Assembly (NCBI GenBank): GCA_050950645.1
Contig: JBMNHZ010000001.1
Span: forward strand, 186,001 to 250,000
Source of the DNA: BRH-c25 sp012519325
GTDB taxonomy: Bacteria; Bacillota; Clostridia; Lutisporales; Lutisporaceae
Reading direction: 5' to 3'
Length of the DNA stretch: 64,000 bases
The notes beneath the pieces were generated by a model. It saw only the letters and a program-made list of their open reading frames with translations, did no database searches and had not been told where the DNA came from. This document shows, piece by piece, positions 33,256 to 40,865 of the stretch (position 1 is the first letter of the stretch; each line of letters begins with the position of its first letter). The translations under genes and the position numbers were made by a program.

Positions 33256-33322
33256 GTTCCACTTTACGGAACTTCTTTCTATTTTATGATTAAATTATAG
33301 AATGTAAATTCATAATTGTCAA
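33256..33322 (-). promoter_or_regulatory. Promoter of the TRAP-aro operon with IclR-type palindrome
   Basis: TTGACA (33317-33322), 17-base spacer, TATAAT (33294-33299) on the minus strand. The site GTTCCGTAAAGTGGAAC (complement of 33256-33272) lies about 15-31 bases past the predicted start. It shares GTTCCGTA and GAAC with the tctC site. Confidence 0.7.
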
Positions 33323-33374
33323 TAGATTTTGAATAAAAATACAGTTTATAATGCTGTAAATATTGAATAAAGCC

Positions 33375-34283
33375 TTACTCTTTTCTTGATATAAGAACCT
33401 TATTTATGTCAAGCAGACTGAACACTACTCCTCCAATAATAAGAACAGCTCCAAAAACAAAACTCAAATTAATGCTTTCGCCCAAAAACAGCCAGCCAAG
33501 CAATACTGCAACCATGGGCTGTATCGGATAAAATAGCGAACAGGTTCCCGCCTCTAGCATTGAAAGGCTTTTGTTCCACAGGACATGGGCCAATCCGGTA
33601 CAAACAAGCCCCATATAAATCAGGGAGAGAATCACTTTCCAATCGAACTGAATGTCAGAAGCAACTGCAATCTCATACACAGATACCGGTAAAGTAAATG
33701 CAGCTCCGATCAATATACCGTATACTGTAATTTGAAAAGAATCGTACTTCTGGGTGATTTGTCTGATTATAACAGATGCAAAGGACCATAATACTATAGA
33801 GAATATGGAAGCCAGAATCCCTAATGCCTTACCGCTGCCATCCACATCGCCTGCGATAATAAAGACTCCAGATAATGCTGAAGCAATGCAGATTACTTTT
33901 ACAACAGTTAATTTTTCCTTTAATATAATTGCTGCAAATATTGTAATGGTTATCGGATTCATGGAATTAATCAGCGAAGCAAGAGATGCATTTGATAATT
34001 TTGTTCCCAGAAACTGTACTGCCGATGATAAAAAATAACCTGCAAAGCCTATAAATAGAACATATTTGTAATCCTGATACTCTATTTTTTTAGGATTCCT
34101 TTTTCTTAGTATAATAAATAAGGTAGCTCCGGCAATAATACCCCGCAAAAATGAAACCGTAAACACAGGAATCTTTCCCATTACATATTTGCTGACTACA
34201 TATAAGCTGCCCCAAGCGCAAAAAGTTATCAACAAATACAGATATGCAATTTTTATTTTCTTATCAGCCATACATACTACCAT
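33375..34283 (-). CDS. EamA/DMT family transporter
   Basis: Drug/metabolite-superfamily membrane protein, 302 residues, ten hydrophobic segments in two EamA repeats. Each repeat is recognisable: the first with SKYVMGKIPVFTVSFLRGIIAG and LINSMNPITITIFAAIILKEKLT, the second with CSLFYPIQPMVAVLLGWLFLGES. It is probably an exporter of a metabolite or amino acid. The start at 34283 follows GGGAGAG and leaves 28 bases after aroE; a later ATG (34271) is possible. Last gene of the HMGL-ALDH-TPP-aroD-aroE-eamA operon. Confidence 0.88.
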   Translation of the reverse strand: MVVCMADKKIKIAYLYLLITFCAWGSLYVVSKYVMGKIPVFTVSFLRGIIAGATLFIILRKRNPKKIEYQDYKYVLFIGFAGYFLSSAVQFLGTKLSNASLASLINSMNPITITIFAAIILKEKLTVVKVICIASALSGVFIIAGDVDGSGKALGILASIFSIVLWSFASVIIRQITQKYDSFQITVYGILIGAAFTLPVSVYEIAVASDIQFDWKVILSLIYMGLVCTGLAHVLWNKSLSMLEAGTCSLFYPIQPMVAVLLGWLFLGESINLSFVFGAVLIIGGVVFSLLDINKVLISRKE

Positions 34284-34311
34284 TCTCTCTCCCTGATTAT
34301 TGCATTCCAGG

Positions 34312-35172
34312 TTACTCTCCAAAAATTTCTTTCTTTATTAAATCTACCGGCATATCCTGCCCGGTCCAAATTTTAAACGCAATGGCCCCCTGCCAGATAA
34401 GCATGCCTAATCCGTTCATAGTCCTGCAGCCTGCTTCCTCGGCAATTGACATAAGCCTGGTTTTCGGAGGATCATATATAATATCTGCAACAAACAATCC
34501 GCTGTGCAGGACATCAGGTGTTGCAACTATACTTTGATCCATTGTTTCCTTCATTCCCAATGAAGTGCAGTTGACCAATACGGCAGCATCTGCCGCTTCC
34601 GCCTTTATAACTGCTTCATTCATCTCCAATGCCCTGGCCTTGCAAGAAGGAATACTGCTTTTAATAGTGTTTACAATTTCCTCAGCTGTGCTTAATGTTC
34701 TGTTAACCATTACAACTTCACCGGCACCTTCTAATATCAGTTGAACTGCAATCGCTCTTGCCGCTCCGCCGGCACCGGCTATTACGATTTTTTTATCCCG
34801 GAAATCCACTCCGTCTTCTTGTAAAGCTTTAATAAATCCCATTCCATCCGTATTATACCCAATTAGTTTTCCTTTTTCATTCTTCACTGTATTTACCGAA
34901 CCAATAATCTTCACTTCTTCGGATACTTCATCCAGCAGCTGAACAACCTTATGCTTATGAGGCATTGTTACGTTGAAGCCTATAGCGTTGAGAGCCTTCA
35001 TTGCAGCCAGCGCTTCTGCAAGATGGCCGTCCTCTACTTCAAAAGCCAGGTATACATGGTCCAGATTGAGCGCCTCAAATGCAGTATTATGAATCATCGG
35101 AGATTTACTATGCTTTATCGGATATCCAAGCAGTCCGGAAAGAGAAGTGCTACCTTTGATTCTGTTACCCAT
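34312..35172 (-). CDS. aroE: Shikimate dehydrogenase
   Basis: NADP-dependent oxidoreductase of 286 residues interconverting 3-dehydroshikimate and shikimate. The substrate domain has GYPIKHSKSPMIHN, NVTMPHK (catalytic Lys) and YNTDGMGF (catalytic Asp). The nucleotide domain has GAGGAARAIA and VNRT, typical for NADP, and NCTSLGM. All key residues are present, unlike the AroA and AroC homologues in the next operon. It sits 13 bases after aroD in an operon with three catabolic-type genes, so it could run in the oxidative (shikimate-degrading) or reductive direction. Confidence 0.93.
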   Translation of the reverse strand: MGNRIKGSTSLSGLLGYPIKHSKSPMIHNTAFEALNLDHVYLAFEVEDGHLAEALAAMKALNAIGFNVTMPHKHKVVQLLDEVSEEVKIIGSVNTVKNEKGKLIGYNTDGMGFIKALQEDGVDFRDKKIVIAGAGGAARAIAVQLILEGAGEVVMVNRTLSTAEEIVNTIKSSIPSCKARALEMNEAVIKAEAADAAVLVNCTSLGMKETMDQSIVATPDVLHSGLFVADIIYDPPKTRLMSIAEEAGCRTMNGLGMLIWQGAIAFKIWTGQDMPVDLIKKEIFGE

Positions 35173-35185
35173 ATGATTTTCCTTT

Positions 35186-35956
35186 CTACCTTAACAAGGT
35201 TTTCATTGACGCCCTTAGTTCGGCTATTGGAATTTGGCCAGGTGCAGAAGTTTTCTCTCCGGCTCCGAAGGTCAGATCAGATCCGAATAATCCTCCTGCA
35301 ATTCTGCTTATTACGCCAATACTGCCCATTGACATTGTTATTAAAGGAATGTCAGGAATCTCTCTGCGTATTCTCAGTGTAGCTGAAAGCAAACTCAAAA
35401 CATCTTCCGCAGTCTTCGGCATTACAGCTATCTTAGCAATACCCGCTCCGCTGGTAATTTGCTGTCGCATTATATCTGCCAAAAACTCCGCCGGAGGTGT
35501 TTCCTGAAAATTATGATATGATAAAATCAGCGGTATGCCGCATTTGTCTGCAGCTGCCTTGACTTCATCAATATTTTTTTTGCCGCTTGAAAGTTCAATA
35601 TCTATGACATCTGCATCCCCTGTAGATATAGCCTCTTTAATTACTTCGTACCGTATAGTGTCTTCAACCTTTTTAAATCCGCCTTCCATACTGCTTCTGA
35701 ATGTAAATATGAGCGGTATTTCACCAATAATGCTTCTAAGTACTTTAAGCATTTGCTTTACTTTTGCAGAATTGCAGACATCTTTAAAATAATCGGCTCT
35801 CCATTCAATTACATCAGGATATAATTCTACTGTTTTCTTTGCTGCCTGCTCCAGTTCCTGTTCCTCCTCAGCTACTATAGGAATGCATATCAGCGGATAA
35901 TCTCCGCCCATGATTTTCCCCCTTAAGTTAATAGGTTTCCTCACCTGCGATCTCAT
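35186..35956 (-). CDS. aroD: 3-dehydroquinate dehydratase, type I
   Basis: Type I (Schiff-base) dehydroquinase, 256 residues, converting 3-dehydroquinate to 3-dehydroshikimate. Catalytic residues are in place: Glu in VIEWRADYF, His in LSYHNF, and Lys in GIAKIAVMP. The C-terminal GSDLTFGAGEKTSAPGQIPI loop also fits. The start lies behind AAGGAGG. It is followed by aroE and preceded by the thiamine-diphosphate enzyme gene (27 bases). Confidence 0.94.
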   Translation of the reverse strand: MRSQVRKPINLRGKIMGGDYPLICIPIVAEEEQELEQAAKKTVELYPDVIEWRADYFKDVCNSAKVKQMLKVLRSIIGEIPLIFTFRSSMEGGFKKVEDTIRYEVIKEAISTGDADVIDIELSSGKKNIDEVKAAADKCGIPLILSYHNFQETPPAEFLADIMRQQITSGAGIAKIAVMPKTAEDVLSLLSATLRIRREIPDIPLITMSMGSIGVISRIAGGLFGSDLTFGAGEKTSAPGQIPIAELRASMKTLLR

Positions 35957-35983
35957 GCAATAATTCCTCCTTCAGATGCTCTA

Positions 35984-37762
35984 TTATTTTTCTCCCTCAA
36001 AGACCAGTCTTCCCTCTATAACGTTATCTTTTTTGGTATAGATATCGTTTATATTCCATGCGCCGGGAGTAGGAACAGGTATGTTCTCCATCGGACAATC
36101 AATCAGGTAGGGCTCGTTACATTCCAAAGCCTCTTTCAAGGCAGGGGCGAATTCATCCGCACAAGTGATCTTTTTTGCTTTTATTCCGTATCCTTTGGCA
36201 ACCTCAGCCCAATTGGGTGAGTAGCTCTTACCCTTTGCTGTGAATACAGTGCCGAACTGTGTACCATAATGCATGTTTTCCAGTCCTGCAATAGTACCAA
36301 ATGCGCTGTTGTTCATTACTACCCACACCACCGGGATGTCCTGTTCCACTGCGGTTGCAATAACGGAAGGATTAGTCCCGAATCCCCCGTCACCTACCAG
36401 GGTTATTACTTTTTTGTCCGGTGCGGCCAGCTTTGCGCCCAGTACTGCGGCCGGGCCGAAGCCCATGGTTGCAAGTCCTGAAGGATGGTGAATGGTTCCC
36501 GGAACTGTAATATCATATTGCTGTGCCACACCATTCTTGTTCCAGCCTACATCGGTGAATATATAGGCATCCTCAGGCAATATCTCCTTTACATCTTTCA
36601 GTATCCTCTGCGGAGTCATGGGAAATCTTCCGTCTTCTGAGATAGCCCTGTTTGCTTCACGGAAAGCTTTCTTGTAATCAGCAATTTCTTTTCTCAGCTC
36701 CGGCCTGTTTATGCCCGCTGGTTTGATTTCCCTTGCTGCAGCAAGTATCTGCCTCAATGCCAGCTTTATATCCGCCACTGCGCCAATCTCAACCGGATAA
36801 TTCCTGCCGATTTCCGCAGGATCAATATCTATCTGGAGAAAAGTGGTCTTACTCTGGTCAAAGGTCACACCTTTATACCAGGAAGAGCTGTCTGCCTCTG
36901 CAAATCTTGTACCCAAGGCCAATATTACATCTGCACATAAGGTTTTTCTGTGAGTGATCTCAAAGCCCCAAAAACCGGTCTGTCCAAGAAGCAGCGGATG
37001 CCTATCCGATATGCATCCATGGCCCATCAGCGTTCTGGATACCGGAATATCAAGAAAATCAACCAATTCTTCCAGTTCTTTAGAAGCTTCTGCCAATAAT
37101 ACTCCTCCCCCTGCGTGAATAAGGGGATTTTTTGCATTAATCAGCTTCCATGCGATAGTCTTTGCCGTATCCGGATTAAGTGCCGGCTTTATTGTTTCAT
37201 GGGAATCCTTATAAGTTCTTTCAAAGCATTCCGTCTCAATCTCCCTTGAAAACATATCCATAGGCACGGATATCAGCACAGGTCCCGGCCTCCCTGACTC
37301 TGCAAGCCGAAATGCCTTGTCCAATATCTCCGGAAATGCTTCCGCCCTGTCGATTCTCCATGCTCTCTTGACAAAAGGCTTGTAAATATCGTATTGTGAA
37401 CCGTCACAGTGCATGTTCACTTCCTGATGAGGATGCTTGCCGTAATAATAGCTTGGAACATCCCCTGCAATAACTACCATAGGTATTGAATCAAACGCAG
37501 CATTGGCAACTCCTGTAGTTGCATTGGTAAGTCCTGGCCCCAGGTGGCATAGGACAACTCCTGCCTTACGGGTTACTCTGGCATAACCATCTGCTGCAGC
37601 AGCAGCAATTTGCTCATGCCTTACGCTGATAAACCTGATTTTCTTGCTTTTGCTTAATGCATCCAGCATTGCAATATTCGTATGTCCGCAAAGTCCGAAT
37701 ACAAATTTTATGCCTCTTCTTTCCAAGTAATCAACAATTTGACATGAAACCAGTTTCTTCAT
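35984..37762 (-). CDS. Thiamine-diphosphate-dependent enzyme, acetolactate-synthase-like
   Basis: 592-residue enzyme with the three-domain layout of the acetohydroxyacid synthase/decarboxylase family. The catalytic glutamate is in VRHEQIAAAAADGYAR (about residue 50), followed by LGPGLTNATTGVANAAFDSIP. The central domain contains GHGCISDRHPLLLGQTGFWG, and the diphosphate/metal motif is GDGGFGTNPSV...VMNN. It is not a close match to biosynthetic IlvB, sulfoacetaldehyde acetyltransferase or oxalyl-CoA decarboxylase as I know them. Flanked by an acylating aldehyde dehydrogenase gene, it could decarboxylate a 2-oxo acid to an aldehyde that the neighbour turns into an acyl-CoA. This is inference; the substrate is unknown. 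Confidence 0.82.
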   Translation of the reverse strand: MKKLVSCQIVDYLERRGIKFVFGLCGHTNIAMLDALSKSKKIRFISVRHEQIAAAAADGYARVTRKAGVVLCHLGPGLTNATTGVANAAFDSIPMVVIAGDVPSYYYGKHPHQEVNMHCDGSQYDIYKPFVKRAWRIDRAEAFPEILDKAFRLAESGRPGPVLISVPMDMFSREIETECFERTYKDSHETIKPALNPDTAKTIAWKLINAKNPLIHAGGGVLLAEASKELEELVDFLDIPVSRTLMGHGCISDRHPLLLGQTGFWGFEITHRKTLCADVILALGTRFAEADSSSWYKGVTFDQSKTTFLQIDIDPAEIGRNYPVEIGAVADIKLALRQILAAAREIKPAGINRPELRKEIADYKKAFREANRAISEDGRFPMTPQRILKDVKEILPEDAYIFTDVGWNKNGVAQQYDITVPGTIHHPSGLATMGFGPAAVLGAKLAAPDKKVITLVGDGGFGTNPSVIATAVEQDIPVVWVVMNNSAFGTIAGLENMHYGTQFGTVFTAKGKSYSPNWAEVAKGYGIKAKKITCADEFAPALKEALECNEPYLIDCPMENIPVPTPGAWNINDIYTKKDNVIEGRLVFEGEK

Positions 37763-37793
37763 TTAAAGCCCCCATTTCCAAATAATTATTTAC

Positions 37794-39260
37794 TCACTCT
37801 TCCATTAAAGGGTCGTAGAACTCTCCGAACAATTCTTCATCACTGGGTCTGTCTTCAGGAATTGCTTTTGATACCCAGGTAACATTCATATAATGGCGCA
37901 AATGGACATTTTCAGATGTAGCATTGCCTCCCCATGTTCCGCATCCGATGCTGGAGGTCATTGGCATTCCATTAGTGAAGGAGCCTGCATTGGATTTTGA
38001 TTGCGGTTGTCTCACCATGATACGTCCTACACGGGCTTCAAGTGCGAGTCTGTGTATGTGCTCCTCATCATACGAGTATATACCTACGCTGTGGCCTTTT
38101 CCTCCAACCTCGTGTATCGCCATTACTATATCTATTGCATTTTGAAACTCACCCTCATATTTATGCACAGCCAGCAGAGTTGTCAGTTTTTCACGGCACC
38201 ATACATCCTCATAGCTTGTGGTGTATGATCCTGTGCCTCTGGCTATAAGAAATTTACGGTCTGCAGGTATTGAGAACCCTGCCATCTCGGCCATTTTTTG
38301 AGCCGATTGGGCTACTGAATCAGGAAGACGATGGCAATCCTCGTCCCACATAATTTTTTTGACAGCAAGCTGCTGCTCCTCGCTCAGCAAATAACCTCCT
38401 ACTTTAACAAGTTCCTTAACTGCATCATCATAGATGCTCTCATGGATTATGATGTTTCCATCAGCAGAGCATCCGGACCCGAAATCCGATGTCTTTGAAA
38501 TCATTGTATTGTATGCTGCCTTGTAAAGCTCATCCTTAGCTGTCTCATCCCAAATCATAGTTGCATTACCGGCACCTACGCCATAAGCGGGAGTACCTGA
38601 ATGATATGCTCTTCTTACAACTCCTTGCCCGCCCGTAGCAATTACCAGGTCGCATTTTGTATTAAGTGCCTCTGACATAGCTCTGTTTATTTTTGCTTTT
38701 CCCTGACCAAGGATCTGAATAAGATCTTCCGGTGCGCCTACCTGTTTCAAGCCTTCACGCATAAGCTCAATTGTACGGCCTCCGGTTTTTACTGCTCTGG
38801 GATGAGGTGAGAAAATTATGGCATTTCTGGCTTTAATGGCATATATTGCGTTGCCTGCAGGTGTCAGATCCGGGTTGGTTGCCGGAATTACACATGCAAT
38901 AACTCCCACCGGCTTACCATATTTGACTATCCCTTTTTCAGGAATTTCTTCAATAATGCCTACACTCTTCTGGCGCAATGCATCCCTAAGCACCCCTCTG
39001 ATCTTGTATTTCTTGTTTTCACGGCTTACGGGATCACCCATGCCGCTTTCCTCTATACTCATCCTGACCAGTTCTTTAAAGGTCTTAGTATTTGCAACTT
39101 TCCATGCTATAGCCCTTATGGTGCGATCAACATCTTCCTGGCTCCATTTTTCAAATATCTTCTGTGCCGCATCAGCTTTTGCAAACTTCTCCTCAATTTC
39201 ATCTATCTGGTCCCGGTTAAGCTTTGCATAAACTTCTTCCATTGAACTCATCCTGCTCAT
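37794..39260 (-). CDS. CoA-acylating aldehyde dehydrogenase, sulfoacetaldehyde dehydrogenase-like
   Basis: 488-residue acylating aldehyde dehydrogenase that would convert an aldehyde, CoA and NAD(P) to an acyl-CoA. The catalytic cysteine is in SDFGSGCSADG, the cofactor region has PVGVIACVIPATNPDLTPAGNAIYAIKARNAIIFSPHPRA, and the C-terminal part has MVRQPQSKSNAGSF and CGTWGGNATSENV. The overall style resembles the SauS-type (sulfoacetaldehyde, acylating) branch rather than AdhE or PduP; true sulfoacetaldehyde activity is not implied. The start at 39260 is 6 bases behind AAGGAGGA. It lies between the HMGL-like and thiamine-diphosphate enzyme genes. Confidence 0.83.
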   Translation of the reverse strand: MSRMSSMEEVYAKLNRDQIDEIEEKFAKADAAQKIFEKWSQEDVDRTIRAIAWKVANTKTFKELVRMSIEESGMGDPVSRENKKYKIRGVLRDALRQKSVGIIEEIPEKGIVKYGKPVGVIACVIPATNPDLTPAGNAIYAIKARNAIIFSPHPRAVKTGGRTIELMREGLKQVGAPEDLIQILGQGKAKINRAMSEALNTKCDLVIATGGQGVVRRAYHSGTPAYGVGAGNATMIWDETAKDELYKAAYNTMISKTSDFGSGCSADGNIIIHESIYDDAVKELVKVGGYLLSEEQQLAVKKIMWDEDCHRLPDSVAQSAQKMAEMAGFSIPADRKFLIARGTGSYTTSYEDVWCREKLTTLLAVHKYEGEFQNAIDIVMAIHEVGGKGHSVGIYSYDEEHIHRLALEARVGRIMVRQPQSKSNAGSFTNGMPMTSSIGCGTWGGNATSENVHLRHYMNVTWVSKAIPEDRPSDEELFGEFYDPLMEE

Positions 39261-39272
39261 AATCATTCCTCC

Positions 39273-40205
39273 TTATTTATCCCTGTTCTTAAACGAATTG
39301 ACAATATCGCTTGACTTTCCGGCTTTAAGAATAAAGCTTGAAGTCTCATGCCCTATTAATTCCTGAACATATCGGCTTAATGAAATTACGGCATCAAGAT
39401 CGCAGCCTGTCTCTATACCCATTTCATGACACATATGAATTAAATCCTCCGTTGCAATATTTCCTGAAGCACCAGGGGCAAAGGGGCAGCCACCCAATCC
39501 GGCAAAGGAGGAGTCAAAGCGGTTGATGCCTGCCAGCATACCCGATACCACGTTTGCAAATCCGACCCCTCTGGTATTATGAAAGTGCAGGTTCCAGACC
39601 ACATCCGGGAACAGCTTTTTTGCTTTGGAGCAATATTCGTATACTTGTTTCGGAGTTGCCATACCCGTAGTATCTGACAGTGATATTTCCTTTACCCCGA
39701 TATTATAAAAGCATGAAACAACCCTCATGACTTGTTCCAATGGCACTTTGCCTTCGAAGGGACACCCGAAGGCGGTAGATATTGCTCCGGAAAGGGATAT
39801 ACCATGTACTGCCGCATATTCAGCCGTTTCACCAAAGGCTTGTACTGCTTCCTCAGGAGTTTTGTTCAGATTGGCCAGTGAATGAGATTTGCTTGCGGAA
39901 ACTGTTAGCTTCGCTTTATATATCCCTGCATCCTCCGCTCTTTTCAGCCCTTTAAGATTCATTATCAAAGCTCTGTATTCCACATCGGCCTTTCTTTTCA
40001 TCTTTTTTGCAACTTCGTCGGTATCTGCCATTTGAGGAACAGCCTTCGGACTGACAAAGGATCCTATTTCGATTATTTTTATCCCCGCATCCGCTATTCT
40101 TTCTATCAGCTCAATTTTTTGTTCCGCTGTCAATATTGCCTTCTCTATTTGAAGTCCGTCCCTTGGCCCTACTTCACATATTAGGATCTTATCAGGCCAG
40201 TTCAA
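39273..40205 (-). CDS. HMG-CoA lyase-like enzyme
   Basis: 310-residue TIM-barrel lyase of the HMGL family. Motifs: CEVGPRDGLQ (catalytic Arg and metal Asp), SLSDTTGMATP, the metal histidine motif LHFHNTRG (Asn where HMG-CoA lyases usually have Asp), and the active-site cysteine loop GGCPFAPGASGNIATEDL. Such enzymes split 3-hydroxy-3-methyl acyl-CoA compounds into acetyl-CoA or another CoA ester plus a keto acid; citramalyl-CoA lyases also belong here. It is the first gene of the operon, with a TTG start behind GGGAGCGG and a strong promoter upstream. The exact substrate is open. Confidence 0.88.
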   Translation of the reverse strand: MNWPDKILICEVGPRDGLQIEKAILTAEQKIELIERIADAGIKIIEIGSFVSPKAVPQMADTDEVAKKMKRKADVEYRALIMNLKGLKRAEDAGIYKAKLTVSASKSHSLANLNKTPEEAVQAFGETAEYAAVHGISLSGAISTAFGCPFEGKVPLEQVMRVVSCFYNIGVKEISLSDTTGMATPKQVYEYCSKAKKLFPDVVWNLHFHNTRGVGFANVVSGMLAGINRFDSSFAGLGGCPFAPGASGNIATEDLIHMCHEMGIETGCDLDAVISLSRYVQELIGHETSSFILKAGKSSDIVNSFKNRDK

Positions 40206-40335
40206 TATTTTCCGCTCCCTTCCGATTTTGAATACTTGAATCTAAATGGTACAGGCATGAACCAATTAAATAAAGTGAAATAGTATTATATTTCCATCTG
40301 GTGGTACTAATATTTTACTAGTGGAATCTAAATCC

Positions 40336-40364
40336 AGACTATCATCTTTTTTTCATACTGTCAA
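40336..40364 (-). promoter_or_regulatory. Sigma-A promoter of the HMGL operon
   Basis: TTGACA (40359-40364), 17-base spacer, TAGTCT (40336-40341) on the minus strand. Downstream lie an ATTCCAC half-site and a distant TGGAAAT, only loosely like the palindromes at the tctC and dctM promoters. Confidence 0.7.
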
Positions 40365-40376
40365 TATAAAAAAATA

Positions 40377-40395
40377 GCCTGAAATTATTTCAGGC
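40377..40395 (-). terminator. Terminator of the zapA-to-DUF523 operon
   Basis: Stem GCCTGAAA/TTTCAGGC, followed on the minus strand by TATTTTTTTATA. It lies 8 bases past the DUF523 stop codon. Confidence 0.85.
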
Positions 40396-40402
40396 CTCGG
40401 TA

Positions 40403-40852
40403 CTATTCAAAATCCTTTTCTGTCATTACTACAATTTCATTATCCAATAGAAGCTGCGCGGTCACACCGTTTCCCTCTTTAAGCTTTCCCGAAAAAGTCC
40501 CGTCATATATGATTCCGCAGCCGCAGGAGGGGCTTCTTGATTTCAGCACAGCTAACGAGCAGGAGTTCTGCTTTGCCAGAGCAAGAGTCTCTTCGGCACC
40601 CTTTATAAAACCTGCTGTTACATCTTCTCCTATTCTGTTCAGTACCTTTGATTTTCCTTCCAGAACCTCTTTTCCTGAACCCTTCTGTATTTCGCAGGGC
40701 TCCCTGGGTGTCGGCAGGCCTCCCAGCTCTTCGGGACAAACAGGTATAACCTTGTGTTCCTTCTCAAGCTGCAGCAGTCGGGGAGTAAGATTGTTACCCC
40801 CGTTATATTTGCAGTTTGTACCCATCAGGCAGGCACTTACCAGTATATTCAT
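40403..40852 (-). CDS. DUF523 family protein
   Basis: 149-residue protein of the DUF523 family. Conserved points are LVSACLMGTNCKYNG at the N-terminus (two cysteines), PVCPEELGGLPTPREP, and LKSRSPSCGCG in the middle. The conserved cysteines suggest a redox or metal role, but function is unknown. It starts 13 bases after mutS2 and is the last gene of the long operon. Confidence 0.88.
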   Translation of the reverse strand: MNILVSACLMGTNCKYNGGNNLTPRLLQLEKEHKVIPVCPEELGGLPTPREPCEIQKGSGKEVLEGKSKVLNRIGEDVTAGFIKGAEETLALAKQNSCSLAVLKSRSPSCGCGIIYDGTFSGKLKEGNGVTAQLLLDNEIVVMTEKDFE

Positions 40853-40865
40853 ACAATCACATCCA

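Noticed and set aside
37794..39260. A sulfonate (taurine/sulfoacetate) degradation pathway
   Set aside because: The aldehyde dehydrogenase resembles SauS, but the thiamine-diphosphate enzyme does not match sulfoacetaldehyde acetyltransferase and there is no sulfite-handling or sulfonate-specific gene nearby.
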